Shown here: in pieces, positions 8,901-21,459 of the stretch
How positions within the stretch are numbered: the first letter of the stretch is position 1
How the letters are laid out: each line of letters opens with the position of its first letter
Assembly: GCF_028583425.1 (NCBI RefSeq)
Contig: NC_072807.1
Span: forward strand, 31,935,001 to 31,999,000
Direction of reading: 5' to 3'
Length of the DNA: 64,000 bases
DNA from: Eublepharis macularius
Taxonomy: Eukaryota; Chordata; Lepidosauria; Squamata; Eublepharidae
Program-made: the position numbers and the translations under genes
The notes under the pieces: generated by a model
Database searches by the model: none
The model's input: only the letters and a program-made list of their open reading frames with translations
What the model was told of the DNA's origin: nothing

Positions 8901-11900
8901 CTTTAAAGGGGCGCCTGGCGGGGCTTTGCTTCCCCCCCCCCCGGGAGGGGTGTGGGTGCGTGATTGCATTGGGGTTGCTTGGGTTGCCCCCCTTTGGGTG
9001 CGTTGGGGTTCCCCCCTCCGAAGAAGGGGGCTCTGATTCTTGAAAGCTTTTTATACGCTTAAAAAAAAAAATCTTCTTGAGCCCCCCAAGGTGCCTCTGG
9101 ACTCCCATCCTGCTGTTCAGCTGCAGACCCCCACGGCTGCCCGCCTGGAACGGAACGTTTTCGTGGGTCTCTAAGGGGCCCCTGGACCCAGGTCCTGCGG
9201 GGATAAATTCTGACCCTGGACCCAAATGGGGTCCCCCTTTCGCTGGGTGCCTGATCCCAGATGAGTGGCTGGGGCTGCACAATCCAACAGGAGTCCCGCT
9301 TGGGTTGGTGTGTGTGATTCGCCATTCAGACATAGAGTAGAGCCTTAAACCGAGCAACACCTGGGGTGGGGGGTTGTTGTTTCCTCCCTTGTGTGTTTTG
9401 AGAGGAGGGGACTTTATGGAGAGGGGGGCTGTTGCTGCCTTGCGCATCCTAGCCACTGATCCCTCCCCCCCAAAATCAGTCTTTCTGCAAGGGGGTTGGG
9501 AGAGTGTCCCTCCTTCTCTCCTTCTTTGGGGAGGGGGTTCACTCCTCACTTCTAAGGCATTGGGAGGGGGTCTTTCCTTTTAGGTTGCTCTTTTTGTCAC
9601 TGGAAAGGTCCTAGATGGTTTATGTGGGATGTGTGTGGAGGGGGTGCAGGTGAGAGAGAGGCTTTGAGAGGGTGAGCTAAAAATGCAAAACAAGAAATCT
9701 GGCTTGGCCATTTAAATCCATGTTCTCCCCCCCCCCCCCCCCCGCACTTGCACAGCAGAGGTCTGTTCCACTGGTAAGAGTTAACAGCAGATTGGCGGGA
9801 TTTGAATCCAGTGACACCTCAACAAGATTTTGGGATATATGCTTTTGAGTGTCAGAGCTCCCCTCTTCAGGTATCAGGCAGATCGGACACGTTTTGTGTA
9901 CTGGCAGAGGCCACTACACACCTCCATAAATGGTGGCTGGTACCGCTTCCTCTGCTGCTGGAGTAGCCACCTGCAGTACCATTCACTCATTCAGTATTCA
10001 TCAATGAATACTTCCCCAAGGACTCTTCCCCCTCTTTTTCTGCAGTGATTGAATTTGAAGGGAGGGGGGATTCTAGGCAAATGATGGAGAAATCAACAAA
10101 ATGGTTAGAGGTGCTCTCGAGAACAGCATGGTTTGGAGCACACAGCCTGCATCTCTTTTGCTAGTAGAAGCACATGGGGGAGGGATGTAATTCTAAAAGA
10201 TGTTCTGTACACTACTGTAGTTCCATGGGATTTGAAGGAGTGTATGTATTTTGGCTCAGCACTTGCATCCTGTTGGCATCACTGGGGCTTATTATGTGCT
10301 CTTTAGGTTGTGCCTGTGGACAGTTAGTGAGTTGGATACAGAAGTGGCTGTTGGTGATGCTATCGTGTATAAGGTAAATGAGCGGTCTGGTAACATATCA
10401 CAGCCTTGCATTAGAGACAGCTGTAGTGTAGTGTGCATCTTGAGGTTTGTGTTAAGGAAGGCTGACTTTAAGATAATGTAAAATGAAAGACAATGATTAA
10501 TCAGTTGAATAGTTGTTACTGTTGTTCTGAACGTACTATTTTACAAAGATTTTTTAAAATTAAGCAACTAATATCTTTGTTCGATTTTTAGCATGGCATA
10601 GAAAGTGACGCTACTGCATTTGATATGTGTTTTGTATTAGTTTGAATTCATTTTCTTTTTCACTCATATTTGTAAGTATACACGTTTCTGGAAATATTCC
10701 TGTGCAGCTGTAAAGGGTACATAGCCAGGCCAAGTTAACCCAAGTAGTTTCCTTTACGAAGTTATTTGTCTGGGAAGAAGTCTGTAATTATAAAATGCTG
10801 AGATTTGGTCTAGTAAATTGCAAAGGCTAACCTGAGATACTTTTCAATCTAAATAAATAACATGTCTCTTTTGTGTTAGACAAATGTTTTGGATGTTTGA
10901 AATTTAAAGTCTTGTTTTGTAAATATCTTGTATCGCAACATTAGCTTTAAGGTCTTTCAAGTTTAACTGTGAATGGAAGCCTGTTTGACAGACATTCTGG
11001 GAAAAGAACTGTGGGTGTCGTTATAATAGTATGAATTAAAAGCAAGTACTGGTTTGTTAGTGGTTTAGTGAGAACAGGTTAAGTTCTGTTTACATTTGAT
11101 GGTGGTCCTAAGTACTAGTGAAGTAAACTTGCATTCTGTAGGCTTAGATATATGTTTCTGGCTGCTGTGGGAAGCTGCCTTTTCTCCAAATCCAAGTGTA
11201 ATTCCCAATGTGTGAAGAGGCATTGGAATTCCCACAGCCTGTGTGTGGCTTGGCTTGTTCTGAGCTGGAATGCTGGCATCTGTTATGTGGTAGATTTTGT
11301 CCCAAGATTTCTTGTCGAATGTCCCAGTTTCAGACTTTTCCAGTAATCAGCATATCTTAAGACTGTATGCGTACCAAATTGCAGCTTTCTTAATATCCAG
11401 AAAATACCTTAACTTGAGTACCTGACGAGAGTGCTATGAAGAAATTAAAGGATCCTATGAGGCCCAAAGCATCCACCTGCAGAGGAGGTTGTAACTGTGT
11501 CTTTGTGTGAGTCAGTGCTTGCGAGAAAACTCCTTCCAATTAGCCTCCTCTGGAGGAGGGTAATTCTGTTTTGTCTTTGCACAGGGAGTGATTGAATTAG
11601 TGAATTGTACCCAGTCTACAGATATAGCAGAATTATGTGCACTGAGAAGCAGCTGTCTGTTGAATCCCTGGATAAGTTCACTGCTCTGGGCTTCCTTCCT
11701 GGAGGCATAAGTAGATGAGTGACTCGTATGAAACATAGGGGAGATCTCTGTGAGGATGTGTGGTGCTTATTCGTATGTCTGTCACACTTGGTTTCATAGG
11801 CCTATCACTGAGCCCACTGCCAACCCTTCCAGATTAGTTGCCTCTTAATTGTTAAGAGAGTCTGAGCATGCACAGTTAGTCTTTGAATTTACAGCTTGCT

Positions 11901-12252
11901 GGTGACCATGGGCAGGGGAGAGGACCATGGAAGATTGTCCAGCAGTGTACAGTGACTTTCACTTTTTTATTGATGTCATAAAAGCACATTTTCAGCCATT
12001 ACACTAGATGGGGTTTTGTATGCATACAGGACACAATCTGGACACATATTTTATTTCATTGGACTCCCCGTACCTTTTGATTAATTCACAATGTATATAT
12101 TTGAATTATTTACCTTTTTTTGTAGAAACAGGTTCTGGCACACAGTATTGAGTTTGCTAAGGTTTTATGACGTCTCTCTGAAATAAGAGACTCTTTTCGC
12201 ATGAAAGCAATGATGAACACTACTCAACAAATTTACCTAAGTAGGAAGACTA
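8901..12252. other. Intron 1, mostly unique sequence
   Basis: GC-rich for the first ~700 bp (edge of the CpG island), then AT-rich. Contains a C homopolymer (about 9726-9743). No exon or clear repeat seen. ORFs in both directions at 9059-9583 are artefacts of base composition. Confidence 0.5.
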
Positions 12253-12345
12253 ACAGTGCAATCCTAAGAAGAGTTACTCCAATCTAAGCCCATTGAAATC
12301 AGTGGGCTTATACTGGGGAGTAACTCTGGTTAGGATTAATATGAT
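12253..12345. mobile_element. Palindromic MITE, GCAATCCT family (copy A)
   Basis: The left half (CAGTGCAATCCTAAG... TCTAAGCCCATTGA) is mirrored by the right half (ATCAGTGGGCTTA... AACTCTGGTTAGGATT), giving a hairpin of ~90 nt. Diverged copies are at 12543-12625 and 42748-42840. No ORF. Superfamily not determined. Confidence 0.7.
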
Positions 12346-12542
12346 GATGGACTGAAACATTTTTTGCTCGTTACAGTGTCGCATTAAAATTGTGTACTGA
12401 AGTAAAGTAAGTAAATTCTGTCAATTGACCATTGCATGGTTTTTATTTAAGAGGTTCAGGAGAGCTGCGAGACGGGTGTTTCACAGCACAGAGCAAAAAA
12501 CAAGAGATGGTGCAGTGGGGGAATTAATTTTAATTCAGCTCT

Positions 12543-12625
12543 TACAGCACAGTCATGTTTAGAGTTACTCCCATCTAAGCCAATGGGGTGAGACTGGAGT
12601 CACTCTGCATTAGATCACACTGTTC
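12543..12625. mobile_element. Palindromic MITE, GCAATCCT family (copy B)
   Basis: Shares ACAGCACAGTCAT... AGAGTTACTCCCATCTAAGCC and the mirrored ACTCTGCATTAGATCACACTGT end with copy A. More decayed. Confidence 0.6.
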
Positions 12626-12721
12626 TCCAGACTGAACTCAGAGAAGTACTTTATTAATAGAGTCTCTACCTGAGTACCCTCTAGGTTCACTGTTGATATA
12701 AAAGAATACTGATTTGGGGGA

Positions 12722-12815
12722 TAGGGTTGCTTGGTCCCCTGGAGCCCAACCCAGAGAATGAGGGGGTTGTAGGGGAGGGGAATACTCCGCTCCCACCAGG
12801 GTACTGGTAACCCTA
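12722..12815. mobile_element. TAGGG-family hAT MITE, short decayed copy
   Basis: Begins TAGGGTTGC and ends GGTAACCCTA. The flanks TTTGGGGGA and TTTAGGGA could be a degraded 8-bp duplication. Only 94 bp long, so internally deleted relative to the ~195-bp copies. Confidence 0.5.
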
Positions 12816-13969
12816 TTTAGGGATGAGGTGGAGAATCCTCCTGGAGAATTCCTTAATCTCTCACCCTTTTTTCTAGCTGTTGGCCATTGTCTTATCATTC
12901 ACTCTCCACCTTGCTCCACCCTTTTTACATGGTTTCCCCCTCTCCCCTACGCACTACTTTGGTTACTTACTTTTCCTTTGTTCATTCCCAGCTAATCATG
13001 GGCCTTGTTCTCAATGTGGTGATAGATTGAACTAAATCCACTACAGTGGTCATATGAATGATGCTACGGACCCTTCTAAGAAGTAAAAGTTTCCCAGCTC
13101 TTTTGCAATGATTGCCAAAAATGTTCTGAAAGAAAACTTCCATTTCAATTCAGAAGAAGATTTTTGAAAAATTGTCCCCCCCACCTCTGTTTCTCTTTGG
13201 CTCCGTCGTCTAGTAGTATAGAGGACAAATTCATTTCTTCAGGTTAGAGTTCTCTTCCTCTTCATTTCAAGGCTTTTCCCATGTACATTTTTCATACTTT
13301 CTGAACAATAAGCAGAGGTAATTTAACAGCTCTTGATGGGTTTTTCAAATCTATTCGAATTTATTGCACACTCACATATTTGTCAAAATGTTAAGTTTTT
13401 CATTGCACTTCATAGGATTTGGTGCAGACGTTCATACTGGTTAAAATGCACTTCTGTAATAGATCCTTTCAGTGATCCTGTAGCAAGTATTTAGGGTTCT
13501 TCAAAAAGCCATTGCAGTCAGGGCAGGGGAAGCCCTGACCTCATGGAATATCTCTCAGTGAGGCAAACTTGTTTCTTGAAGCCAGCAAAGAGGAGTTGAC
13601 ATGGAAGTGGTCACCAGTGATGAAGTGAGTCCCTTCCCTCTATCTATAAAACTGGAAAATGGGGCAGAGTTGATGGTAAACTACTTTAAATCTACAAAAA
13701 AGGCGCAAGAGTAAGTGAGAGAAATAATACCATGAGACAGAGGACTTTAAAAACCTATGCTAAGTCTTTATGCAGACTCCAGAATGGGACCAAAGAATGC
13801 ATGCCCTCAAATCCATGAGCAGACCTAGTTTGGAGCCACTCCAATATTGTCAGGGAGTGGTTTTGACTGCAGTGCTTGGAGTGTTGTTGGGGGTGATGAG
13901 GGGCTTTGATCCAGGGATGGTGACTTACCAAAGGGCCACATAACACTCCTATAGCAGTGAGATGCGGTA

Positions 13970-14180
13970 ATTCCAGAGGGATGGATGGCTGTGTTAGTCT
14001 GTTGTAGCAAAATACATCAGCCCCTGCCCCAGTCCTTCCTCCCCTGGTTATTTTCCTCATAAATGTAGGCAAAATGATTTACATCCAATTTGCATCTGAA
14101 GAAGCGATCTCTAGCTTGTGAAAACTCATGCTGGAATAAATGTTGTTAGTCTTTAAGGTGCCTCTGGACTTCTGAGATGT
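13970..14180 (+). mobile_element. Penelope-like fragment with hammerhead-like motif
   Basis: Starts with the inverted end (CCAGAGGGATGGATGGCTGTGTTAGTCTGTTGTAGCAAAATA). After ~70 nt it continues into the sense end with the 40-nt motif at 14092-14131 (GCAT, CTGAAGA, stem II, GAAA, ATGC) and GTTAGTCTTTAAGGTGCCTCTGGACT. Stem II is partly decayed. Same family as 5234, 31541, 57483 and 63069. Confidence 0.65.
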
Positions 14181-15227
14181 GAGCCTTTATTTCCAGACTC
14201 AAATGAGACTGGTTCCTGCTATCCTATTGGTAGTGTATTTATTTGCTTTATGAATAAGGTTACTATAGAAGGTATCTGGCAGCAGCCATGTGGCTTTATT
14301 TTAAATGCTGATTCTGATTATTAGTCTTTCCATTGCACTGGGAACATTTGGGCTTTTGAATATTACAAGTGTGTGCTTGCTTTTATTATAAAGTAAAACA
14401 ACTATTTCCCAACTGACTGGCATGTATATTAATGTACTAATGGTGTCATTAATTGGGCTTTGTTTTGCCACTAAAATGTGTATCAGACTGGTGACTTACA
14501 TGTTGGAGTGGGCATTGTATATGTGCATACAGTGCTCCTAAAAAACCAGTCAAGCTTGAAATGTCAGAGGTAGGTTGTAGGCCTATTCAAAACAAATAAT
14601 GTCATTTAAATGAAATGGAATTTGTAGACATCTCACTATGAGACTTCATACAACTCAAAGGCCTAATTCACTTACCAGTGTTTGTTTTAACAAACTGCCT
14701 TTAGGGAGCAAAGACATTTTTTTTCCTACTCAGTGTCCTTGCTGATTGGGATTTTTCTTTTAACATTCTTATGTAGAAGTAAATATGGCCACATGTAAGT
14801 ATATGGCAATTAAATTTTACGTGTATGATAAGGGCATAATTTTAAAGGCAGTGATCCAAAAGATGAACCTTTATAACTTATATTATAACTGAATTAAGCA
14901 GACAACTTGATAATTGAAAGCTGAGTTGAAGAGGAGGATATTCTGGAACATTTGGGTAGTGTCCTGCCCACAATCCCTGGAGGCAGGAAGTAAACTAACC
15001 TTTCGGTCTCCATTTGAGGAGAGAGGAGGACCTGCCCATCTTCAGTGTGTCTTCCTGCCACCTCTGTGAATTAACTGAAGAAGGCTGCTTTGGCATTTTG
15101 CAGCAGTTTATGATTATATGAGACCAACAGATAATACAATCCTCCACTAATTTTTGACAGTAACCCATGCTCCTCTCAGACTATGAAATAGCCAGGGAAA
15201 TCTGTTTTATGGATTAGATGAATGTGA

Positions 15228-15416
15228 CCGTGGCTCAGTGGTAGAGCATCTACTTTGCATGCAGAAGATCTTCAGTTCCGTCTCCGACATCTCCACTTAA
15301 AAGGACCGGGCAGTAGGCAATGTGAAAGATCTCTACCCGAGACCCTGGAGAACCACTGCCAGTTTGAGTAGACAGTACTGGCCTTGATTGACTAGTGGTC
15401 TGATTCAGTATAATAT
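15228..15416 (+). mobile_element. tRNA-derived SINE, 'CTCAGTGG' family
   Basis: A box TGGCTCAGTGG fits the pol III consensus. The B box region (CTTCAGTTCCGTCTCC) is mutated. The body (AAAAGGACCGGGCAGTAGG... GAGACCCTGGAGAACC) and end (GTCTGATTCAGTATAA) match the reverse copies at 6525-6722 and 17768-17945. It runs directly into the LTR-like sequence at 15417. Confidence 0.85.
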
Positions 15417-16061
15417 TGTTGCCCGAAGGTGGCTGGACCAGGCGACCAAAGCCTTCCTGCCTCAAACCACAAGAAGAGAGACCGAGACCTTGAGAAGTGC
15501 AAGCTGCTTTATTGAAGTACACGGGCCCGTGGGTGCCAAAGAGGAACCCCGAGGCTTCCTGAACAAACATTTTTATAGACTGTAAATCACTACTACTAAT
15601 TGACAGATTCTAAGCATCCTATCTCCGTCCGCAATTTCCCTCTCCCTTTCCCCATTGGCTGAGGTACTTGGGAGTTACACCTTTCCGGTTTTTGCCTAAA
15701 ACTCCGCCTTAGTTTACATTTCCCCTTATTCTGATGGTGAAACCCCCTACTCATATTTGTTATACCATATATAGTTTGTCACACATTAGCACACATACAC
15801 ATCCCTGCTAGCTTAACCACAGAAACCTAGCTTCTACTTTACTTCCTTAGCTATATGTCTGAGCGCACCTATTCTTAGGTGATGGAAACCACCGGCTTCC
15901 TCAAAAAGTCAGCTAAATCACAGTTCCTCTAAAAGATGCCTGGCTGTTTCAAAGTTGAACTCCAGAGCCAACAATCAAAAGCAATCAGCTGTTTTGTGTA
16001 TAATACTTGTAAGATATAAAAAAAGCATAGCAAATGGTTGATTTCATATCTTTGGCTAACA
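15417..16061 (-). mobile_element. Probable solo LTR of an LTR retroelement
   Basis: The segment is bounded by TGTTGCC and GGCTAACA, giving TG...CA ends. On the reverse strand a TATAAAA box (15577-15571) lies about 60 bp before an AATAAA polyadenylation signal (15513-15508), the standard LTR order, with a U5-like stretch to the end. No gag/pol, polypurine tract or primer-binding site is visible next to it, so it is read as a solo LTR. I could not find a matching target-site duplication, which leaves the exact ends uncertain. Confidence 0.45.
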
Positions 16062-17284
16062 TACTGGTGGGGTCCGAGACAGAAGGGAACAATATGATCT
16101 TTTGTTTTCTGGTTCTGGCCTATAATACAGTTTGATATTTATTTCTCAGATCATCAATATTTTTGGCCTGTATTATCACAAAAATGCTAGAAGTTTGTTC
16201 TTCTTCAGGGCTTCTAACATTAATCTGACCATGACAGGAAAATAGCTTTGAGCCTTGAAGGAGGCATAATATTAAAAAAAAACACACACCAAGCCAAAGA
16301 GATTGTCCTTTGTGTAACACATGGAGAAGAAGCTCCTTTTCCCCTCCAAATTACTGCCCTGCCCTTCAGCTGCTAATTTAGCTTTCAGATCTTTCCCCAA
16401 TTTAACATGTATCCTTTGAAATATTAATAATTAGTATTAACTAATTTGCAATGTATATCTGTTATCGTCCCCTTTTGAAGACGTTAATCACATTTTGCAC
16501 AGAGGTCCGTACATCTTTTCTGTTAGATATGTGCCTGTGTTTAGGGTTTTATATGATTGCTGTTCTTTATAACTAAAACACATTTGAATGGATCTGGTTT
16601 GCAGTGAGACTGTAGGCACCATCTAGGAGGTGCTTGTTACTGTCTCGTATAAAATTCCATACAGCATTTAGACAAAGATATCTGCAGTTACTGGAGTAAA
16701 GATAGTTTCCCCCCTGCTCCACAACTGGATTTAGCTATTGAAGTGCTGAGGAGGTCCTATGATTTCATCACAGTTGAAGCAGTTGTTGTGGTAACGTTGT
16801 CTTAGTGATGGCTATCCAATCACCCTGGGAAAAATAGTATCTGGTGAGGTCCTTGTTCCCCAAGTCTGAATGGTATTACTCCAGAAGAATTTAATAGGAC
16901 AACTGCCTTAGCACAATTGGCAGTTTTTATTCTTTTAAGGGATTCCTGTGGAAAACTTAATGTTTTTTCCCCTCGTAGGCATCAGTAGACCTGCAAGTGC
17001 TTGAAATTATATCCATTGTGCTATGAGAAGCTGGAATAAGAGACATCCTTTAACAAAAAACTTTGAGGTTTTGAATCACTCTTGCTTTTAAATGTATTGA
17101 GAAATCACATTTGATTAGAGGCCAGCTTTGTGTCCCCCATTTCTGACCTCCTTTCCCTTTTGTGGCTGCCCCGGATTTACATCATGGTGGTGCCTGTGGC
17201 CTGTAGTTATTTTATAGTAGCCTGGTTTGACTAATGGCGCCTGAATCTTTTTATTTGGATTAAGTGGTTTTAATGTTTATTGAA
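16062..17284. other. Intron 1, no feature recognised
   Basis: AT-rich. A short reverse ORF at 16120-16320 has no recognisable domain. Nothing else supported. Confidence 0.4.
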
Positions 17285-17350
17285 ATATTGTTGGAAGCTG
17301 CCCTGAGCATGCTTGTGGGAAGGGCAGGGTATAAGTCAAATAAATAAATT
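17285..17350 (+). mobile_element. LINE/SINE 3'-tail fragment
   Basis: GAAGCTGCCCTGAGCATGC... GGGCAGGGTATAAGTCAAATAAATAAAT is a typical reptile LINE/SINE tail ending in an AAAT repeat. Confidence 0.55.
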
Positions 17351-17767
17351 TATTTCCCCTCCTGCTTTCAATTGAGTAAGTCAAGCTCACAGCCTGAGTA
17401 GATTTGAGTCACATTGTGCGCCTAATTTCTATTCTTGAGATTATATCAAGTGTGTGTCTATTGGTGCTGATGGTGACATGGGTAGGTTCTGCACTAGTTG
17501 TTTCCCCCAGGAACAGCTATTTGGTGCAGCCTGAATCATGTCCCATATGGATTTACATCATTTCTAGGTTCTGTTACTAGAGAAACATCTTGAGGAACAC
17601 CAACTCAAACTCATCGCTGCATGAACTCTCAGGCTAAGCAACTTACTCATGACTACACTGGGTATTGTTAGGTGCCCTCAAATTGCAATTTCAGCATGCA
17701 GGCTTACTGAAACCTTTAGTAAAGAAGATCTGCTTGAGAGGGAGAGCTTGCTTACTCAGTAACTGAC

Positions 17768-17945
17768 AAGGGCGCATGAAACTGCCTTACACCAAGTCAG
17801 ACTGTTGATCTGTATCAAGGTCACTTGTTTACTGTGCCTGGCCCAGCTCTCCACAATGTCAGGAAAAGATCTTTCATATCGTCTGTTAACTGAATGTGCT
17901 GGGGATTGAACCCAGGGCCTTCTGCATGCAAACACATGATCTCCA
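17768..17945 (-). mobile_element. tRNA-derived SINE, 'CTCAGTGG' family
   Basis: Reverse copy. The B box region reads GGGGATTGAACCCAGG on the + strand (17900-17915). The distal body carries CTGCCTTACACCAAGTCAGACTG near 17780. The A box end near 17940 is decayed. Confidence 0.75.
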
Positions 17946-18659
17946 CTACCCTCAACTTGTAAATAACACCAGGTCTGGTAAATGGTTCAGAATCTACACA
18001 GAATCCAACAATCCATTTTTAGTTTATGTATTGGAATGGATGTTGGACATGTATTTTTTTCTTTTTACGATGGGTGAGTTCATACCTGTTGAATATTCTT
18101 TTGATATAGTATACAGTGCCTTATGCTTTTTGTCAGTGGAAATATATTGTGCTGGGGTGTTCCACATGTAGTATATGTGCTGCAGACGGTGTCTGGCATA
18201 CGTGAACAGGAGCTTGAATGTCCACAGGTCTAGTTATAGTGTAGAATCAAACATGTTGATTCTCTTGCATTGCAGTGTGGCCTGTTTAGCACACAAGACC
18301 AGGTGCAAAGTCTCTCTCCAGCATTGGCATGGACAGGTTATACGACTGTACATGTATTGTGGTGTGGGATAGAGTGTATATAATTTACAAGCATGCCTCA
18401 TCAGTTTTTAAACTGGCCATCACTATATTATACAATGTGTTATAGTCCAATACATCTTTCTCATTCACTAGGCTGTTGAGGTGTCACAATATGTAGGCTG
18501 TTGGGGCCCAGTCCTGTTCTTATGCGCAGAGTCTGAGCGGTGCAAGCAGCACGTGCGTTGGTCTCCCAAAGCCTGTTTTTCACACGGAGGTCTCCACGTT
18601 GTGCCCTTTATATGTACAAACAGGGGGCTGGATCATGACCATCATCTCTATTTTAACAA

Positions 18660-19045
18660 ACATTCATGATACCACAAGCTAGAGTGATAGACTGTCTAGG
18701 GTGCCAAACAGGCAGATACAGAACAGACAAAAAGAGGTACTTCTTTACACAGCAAGTGATTCGGATATGGAATTCACTGCCAGGTAGTGATGTCCACAAG
18801 CATAGAGGGTTTAAAAAAGGAACTGGACAAATTAAGAGAGGGTCATCAGCAGCTTCCACCATGGTGACTCAAGGGAGCCTCCGCTTTCAGAGGCAGTATG
18901 AATCCCAGTGCCAGGAGGCAACATCAGGGAAAGGCCTTGACCATTGGCCCTCTAGAGTAACTGTTTGGCCACTTTGTGAGACAGGATACTGGATTAGATG
19001 GACTTCTGGTCTGATCCAGGAGGGCTCTTCTTATATTCCTCCTGT
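18660..19045 (+). mobile_element. CR1/L2-type LINE 3' fragment
   Basis: A short coding remnant (FFTQQVIRIWNSLPGSDVH, about 18742-18798) corresponds to the same ORF2 C-terminus as at 598-957. The 3' UTR (GGATTAGATGGACTTCTGGTCTGATCC, about 18990-19016) is a diverged version of the one near 1110-1145. 5'-truncated and non-functional. Confidence 0.7.
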
Positions 19046-20376
19046 TATTTTCAGTTTAAGACGAATCTGAAATTAGAAAGACGCAGGGCATTCATTTGTG
19101 CAGTGCACAATGTGGCCAGCATTCCTTTTTGTTATTTACCAACCTTTCATTTTAATGGCATGCCTGCTGTGTGTCAATACAATAAGCTCTGGATCAGCCA
19201 GGCTCATTGGATTACACTTTGTCAAATTTGACAGTGTTAAATGTGGATTTTTATAAAAACTTGAGCTGTCTTTGTGTTCACTGTGTAAGAGAAAATTAAA
19301 TCATTAAGTATCTTAAGATTCAAATTAGTATATAATCACTTCAGCCTCTTTAAAGTGGTGCATTAACACACACTCATTTTACGAGAGCTGGTTATACAAT
19401 TTGTGGGGGAAACGAACACAGTGGTTCATAAGGTGTGTTTACAAGAATATCCAAACTTAGAGTAATAGAGATTTTATAAAATCTTCTTTGTAGTATGCTT
19501 GCAGTTTAAATTAGCCACCTACTCCATCTTTTATATAAGAGAGAACACTGTTGCATAGGATTGCTAAACTCATCGTGATTGGAAAAAACCCTCCTTTTTA
19601 TTTGCCAACTCTGAACAACTCCAGACTTTCATAGATCACCTTAGGCAGCACAAAATGTTGCAATCCGACTCTACGTGCTTGTTAAAAACAAAACATTTCA
19701 GGGTTTTAAGGTTTACATGGTAACCCCATTTCTGACTTATGTGCATTGGCCTTTTAGTCAAGCCTGCGCACAAAGGTTCCATACAGAAAGCTATAACATG
19801 AACAAGTGGAGGTTGAGGGCTGGATTAACAGGGCACGGTCTTGAACACACCATGTATTGGTTTCCCCCTAGATTCTCATCCACCCAGCGCTCTTTCTTGG
19901 CATACTCACAAACTGTTTAAGGAATGTTTGTATCTTGTTAAATGGCTGCAATTATGAAGGTTATGGTTGTAAGCTTTAAAGTTACCTCTGAAGCATTGAT
20001 TTTAACCTTACAGTACATTGATATCCTCTCAAGTATAAGATTTGCTTTAAAGGTCACGACTCCTGGAATAAATATTTTCTGTTCTTACATAGTGAAACAC
20101 TATTGTAAAGCCGTATCCAGCGTTTGCATTATATAGCTGCTGCTTTTCGAAGTGTGGGTGACGGTTAAACTTCAGAAGCTTGCTTTTTGCAACATACAGG
20201 TGTGCCAGCTGAGGTTCAACAAATGATGTTATGCTGGATGCATTCTTGGATCTTGTACTGATGCTAAGCTCAAGCATATGGCAGATTAACTGGCGGAACA
20301 GTTTGTTCTAGGTAATTTGCTTTACGTTGGTTCCTGTGACTCCTCCCCCCTGTTCTAGGCTGAAGGTTGCTAAAGC

Positions 20377-20794
20377 CTCATATGCAGGGCTTTTTTTCAG
20401 CTGGAACGCAGTGGAACGGAGTTCCAGCACCTCTTGAAAATGCTCCCATGGCTGGTGGCCCTGCCCCCTGATCTCCAGACAGAGGGGAGTTTATATTGCT
20501 CTCTGCTCCATGCGGCGCGGAGGACAATCTAAACTCCCCTCTGTCTGGAGATCAGGGGGTGGAGCCACCGGCCATGTGACCATTTTCGCCGAGAGCGATT
20601 TAAACTTTAAAAAACTCCCCCTTTGTTCCAGCTGACCCAAAGTGATGTAATTGTGCAGTCCTGGGAGCGTGCGTGCACTTTGCGCACCCGCATGTGGTAC
20701 CGGGGTCACTACCTCCCGCCAAGAGTCGCCTCCTGTGCTGGCAACCTCTGAGTTCCACCACCTCTTTTCCCAGAAAAAAAGCCCTGCTCATATG
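20377..20794. mobile_element. hAT-type MITE, larger copy with 8-bp TSD
   Basis: The element 20385-20786 (402 bp) begins CAGGGCTTTTTTTC, ends GAAAAAAAGCCCTG and is flanked by CTCATATG (20377-20384, 20787-20794). It shares the hairpin core of the copy at 3845-4104 but has an extra ~140-bp segment (about 20590-20740) that the shorter copy lacks. No transposase. Confidence 0.9.
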
Positions 20795-20974
20795 TATGAG
20801 GCCCCTTGACAAAAATGCAAGTGCACTTGTCTACTAGCCATTAACAATGGTCACATATCTTTACACCACCCTCCCTGCTAGGAATTTTCTTACCAATTTC
20901 TCTTGGAATCTGCTATTACGACTACCCTTTGTCTTGCTGGGTAGAGATTGAGGTTTAAAGCAGTCCATATATCC

Positions 20975-21150
20975 CAGGTTAATCTGAGTTTGTTGGGGCT
21001 TGGGGTTGATCATGGTCAGTCCTTGGATGGGAAGCCACTAAGGAAGAGAGGGGTTGCTATGCAGAGGAAGGCAAAACACCACAGCTTTTCTCTTGCCTGG
21101 AATGTCCTGTCACCATGAGTTGGTTGCAACTTGACAACACATTCTTCTTT
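20975..21150 (+). mobile_element. 5S rRNA-derived SINE, decayed
   Basis: GGTCAGTCCTTGGATGGGAAGCC resembles the 3' half of 5S rRNA (the GUACUUGGAUGGGAGACC region). It is followed by the body GGAAGGCAAAACACCACAGC and the CACCATGAGTTGGTTGCAACTTGAC tail found, on the opposite strand, at 50205-50402 and 60825-61068. Confidence 0.65.
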
Positions 21151-21459
21151 TTGTTGACAAAGTTAAGGTATGTTTGAGGCCCTCAGGAGGGAGCTGGTGA
21201 ATTGTTTGTATTCACTGGCCACGCGAGCTGGGTTGTGCAGATCCCGTATCTGAATGGAAGGGACTGCAGTTAAGCAGATTCTCTCTCTCTCTCTCCCCAT
21301 CCTCCTGCCAAGGGAGAGCAGAGCAGCGCACATGTTGTGGCTGTAGCATATGAAATGCAACCATACACTTTTAATTTGATAAATTTAAATCTATCATATT
21401 TCTATCCTGCTCTTTATTCAAGGAGTTGTGATATCTCTGAGCACCACTGTTCTTACCTA

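Noticed and set aside
8011..9549. 512-codon reverse-strand ORF over the promoter and exon 1
   Set aside because: GC-rich CpG island lacks stop triplets; the product is a Pro/Gly/Arg/Ser-rich composition artefact with no domain, opposite to a supported gene.
18666..19070. 134-codon ORF as a gene
   Set aside because: Runs through a LINE tail and 3' UTR; only ~20 residues are LINE-coded.
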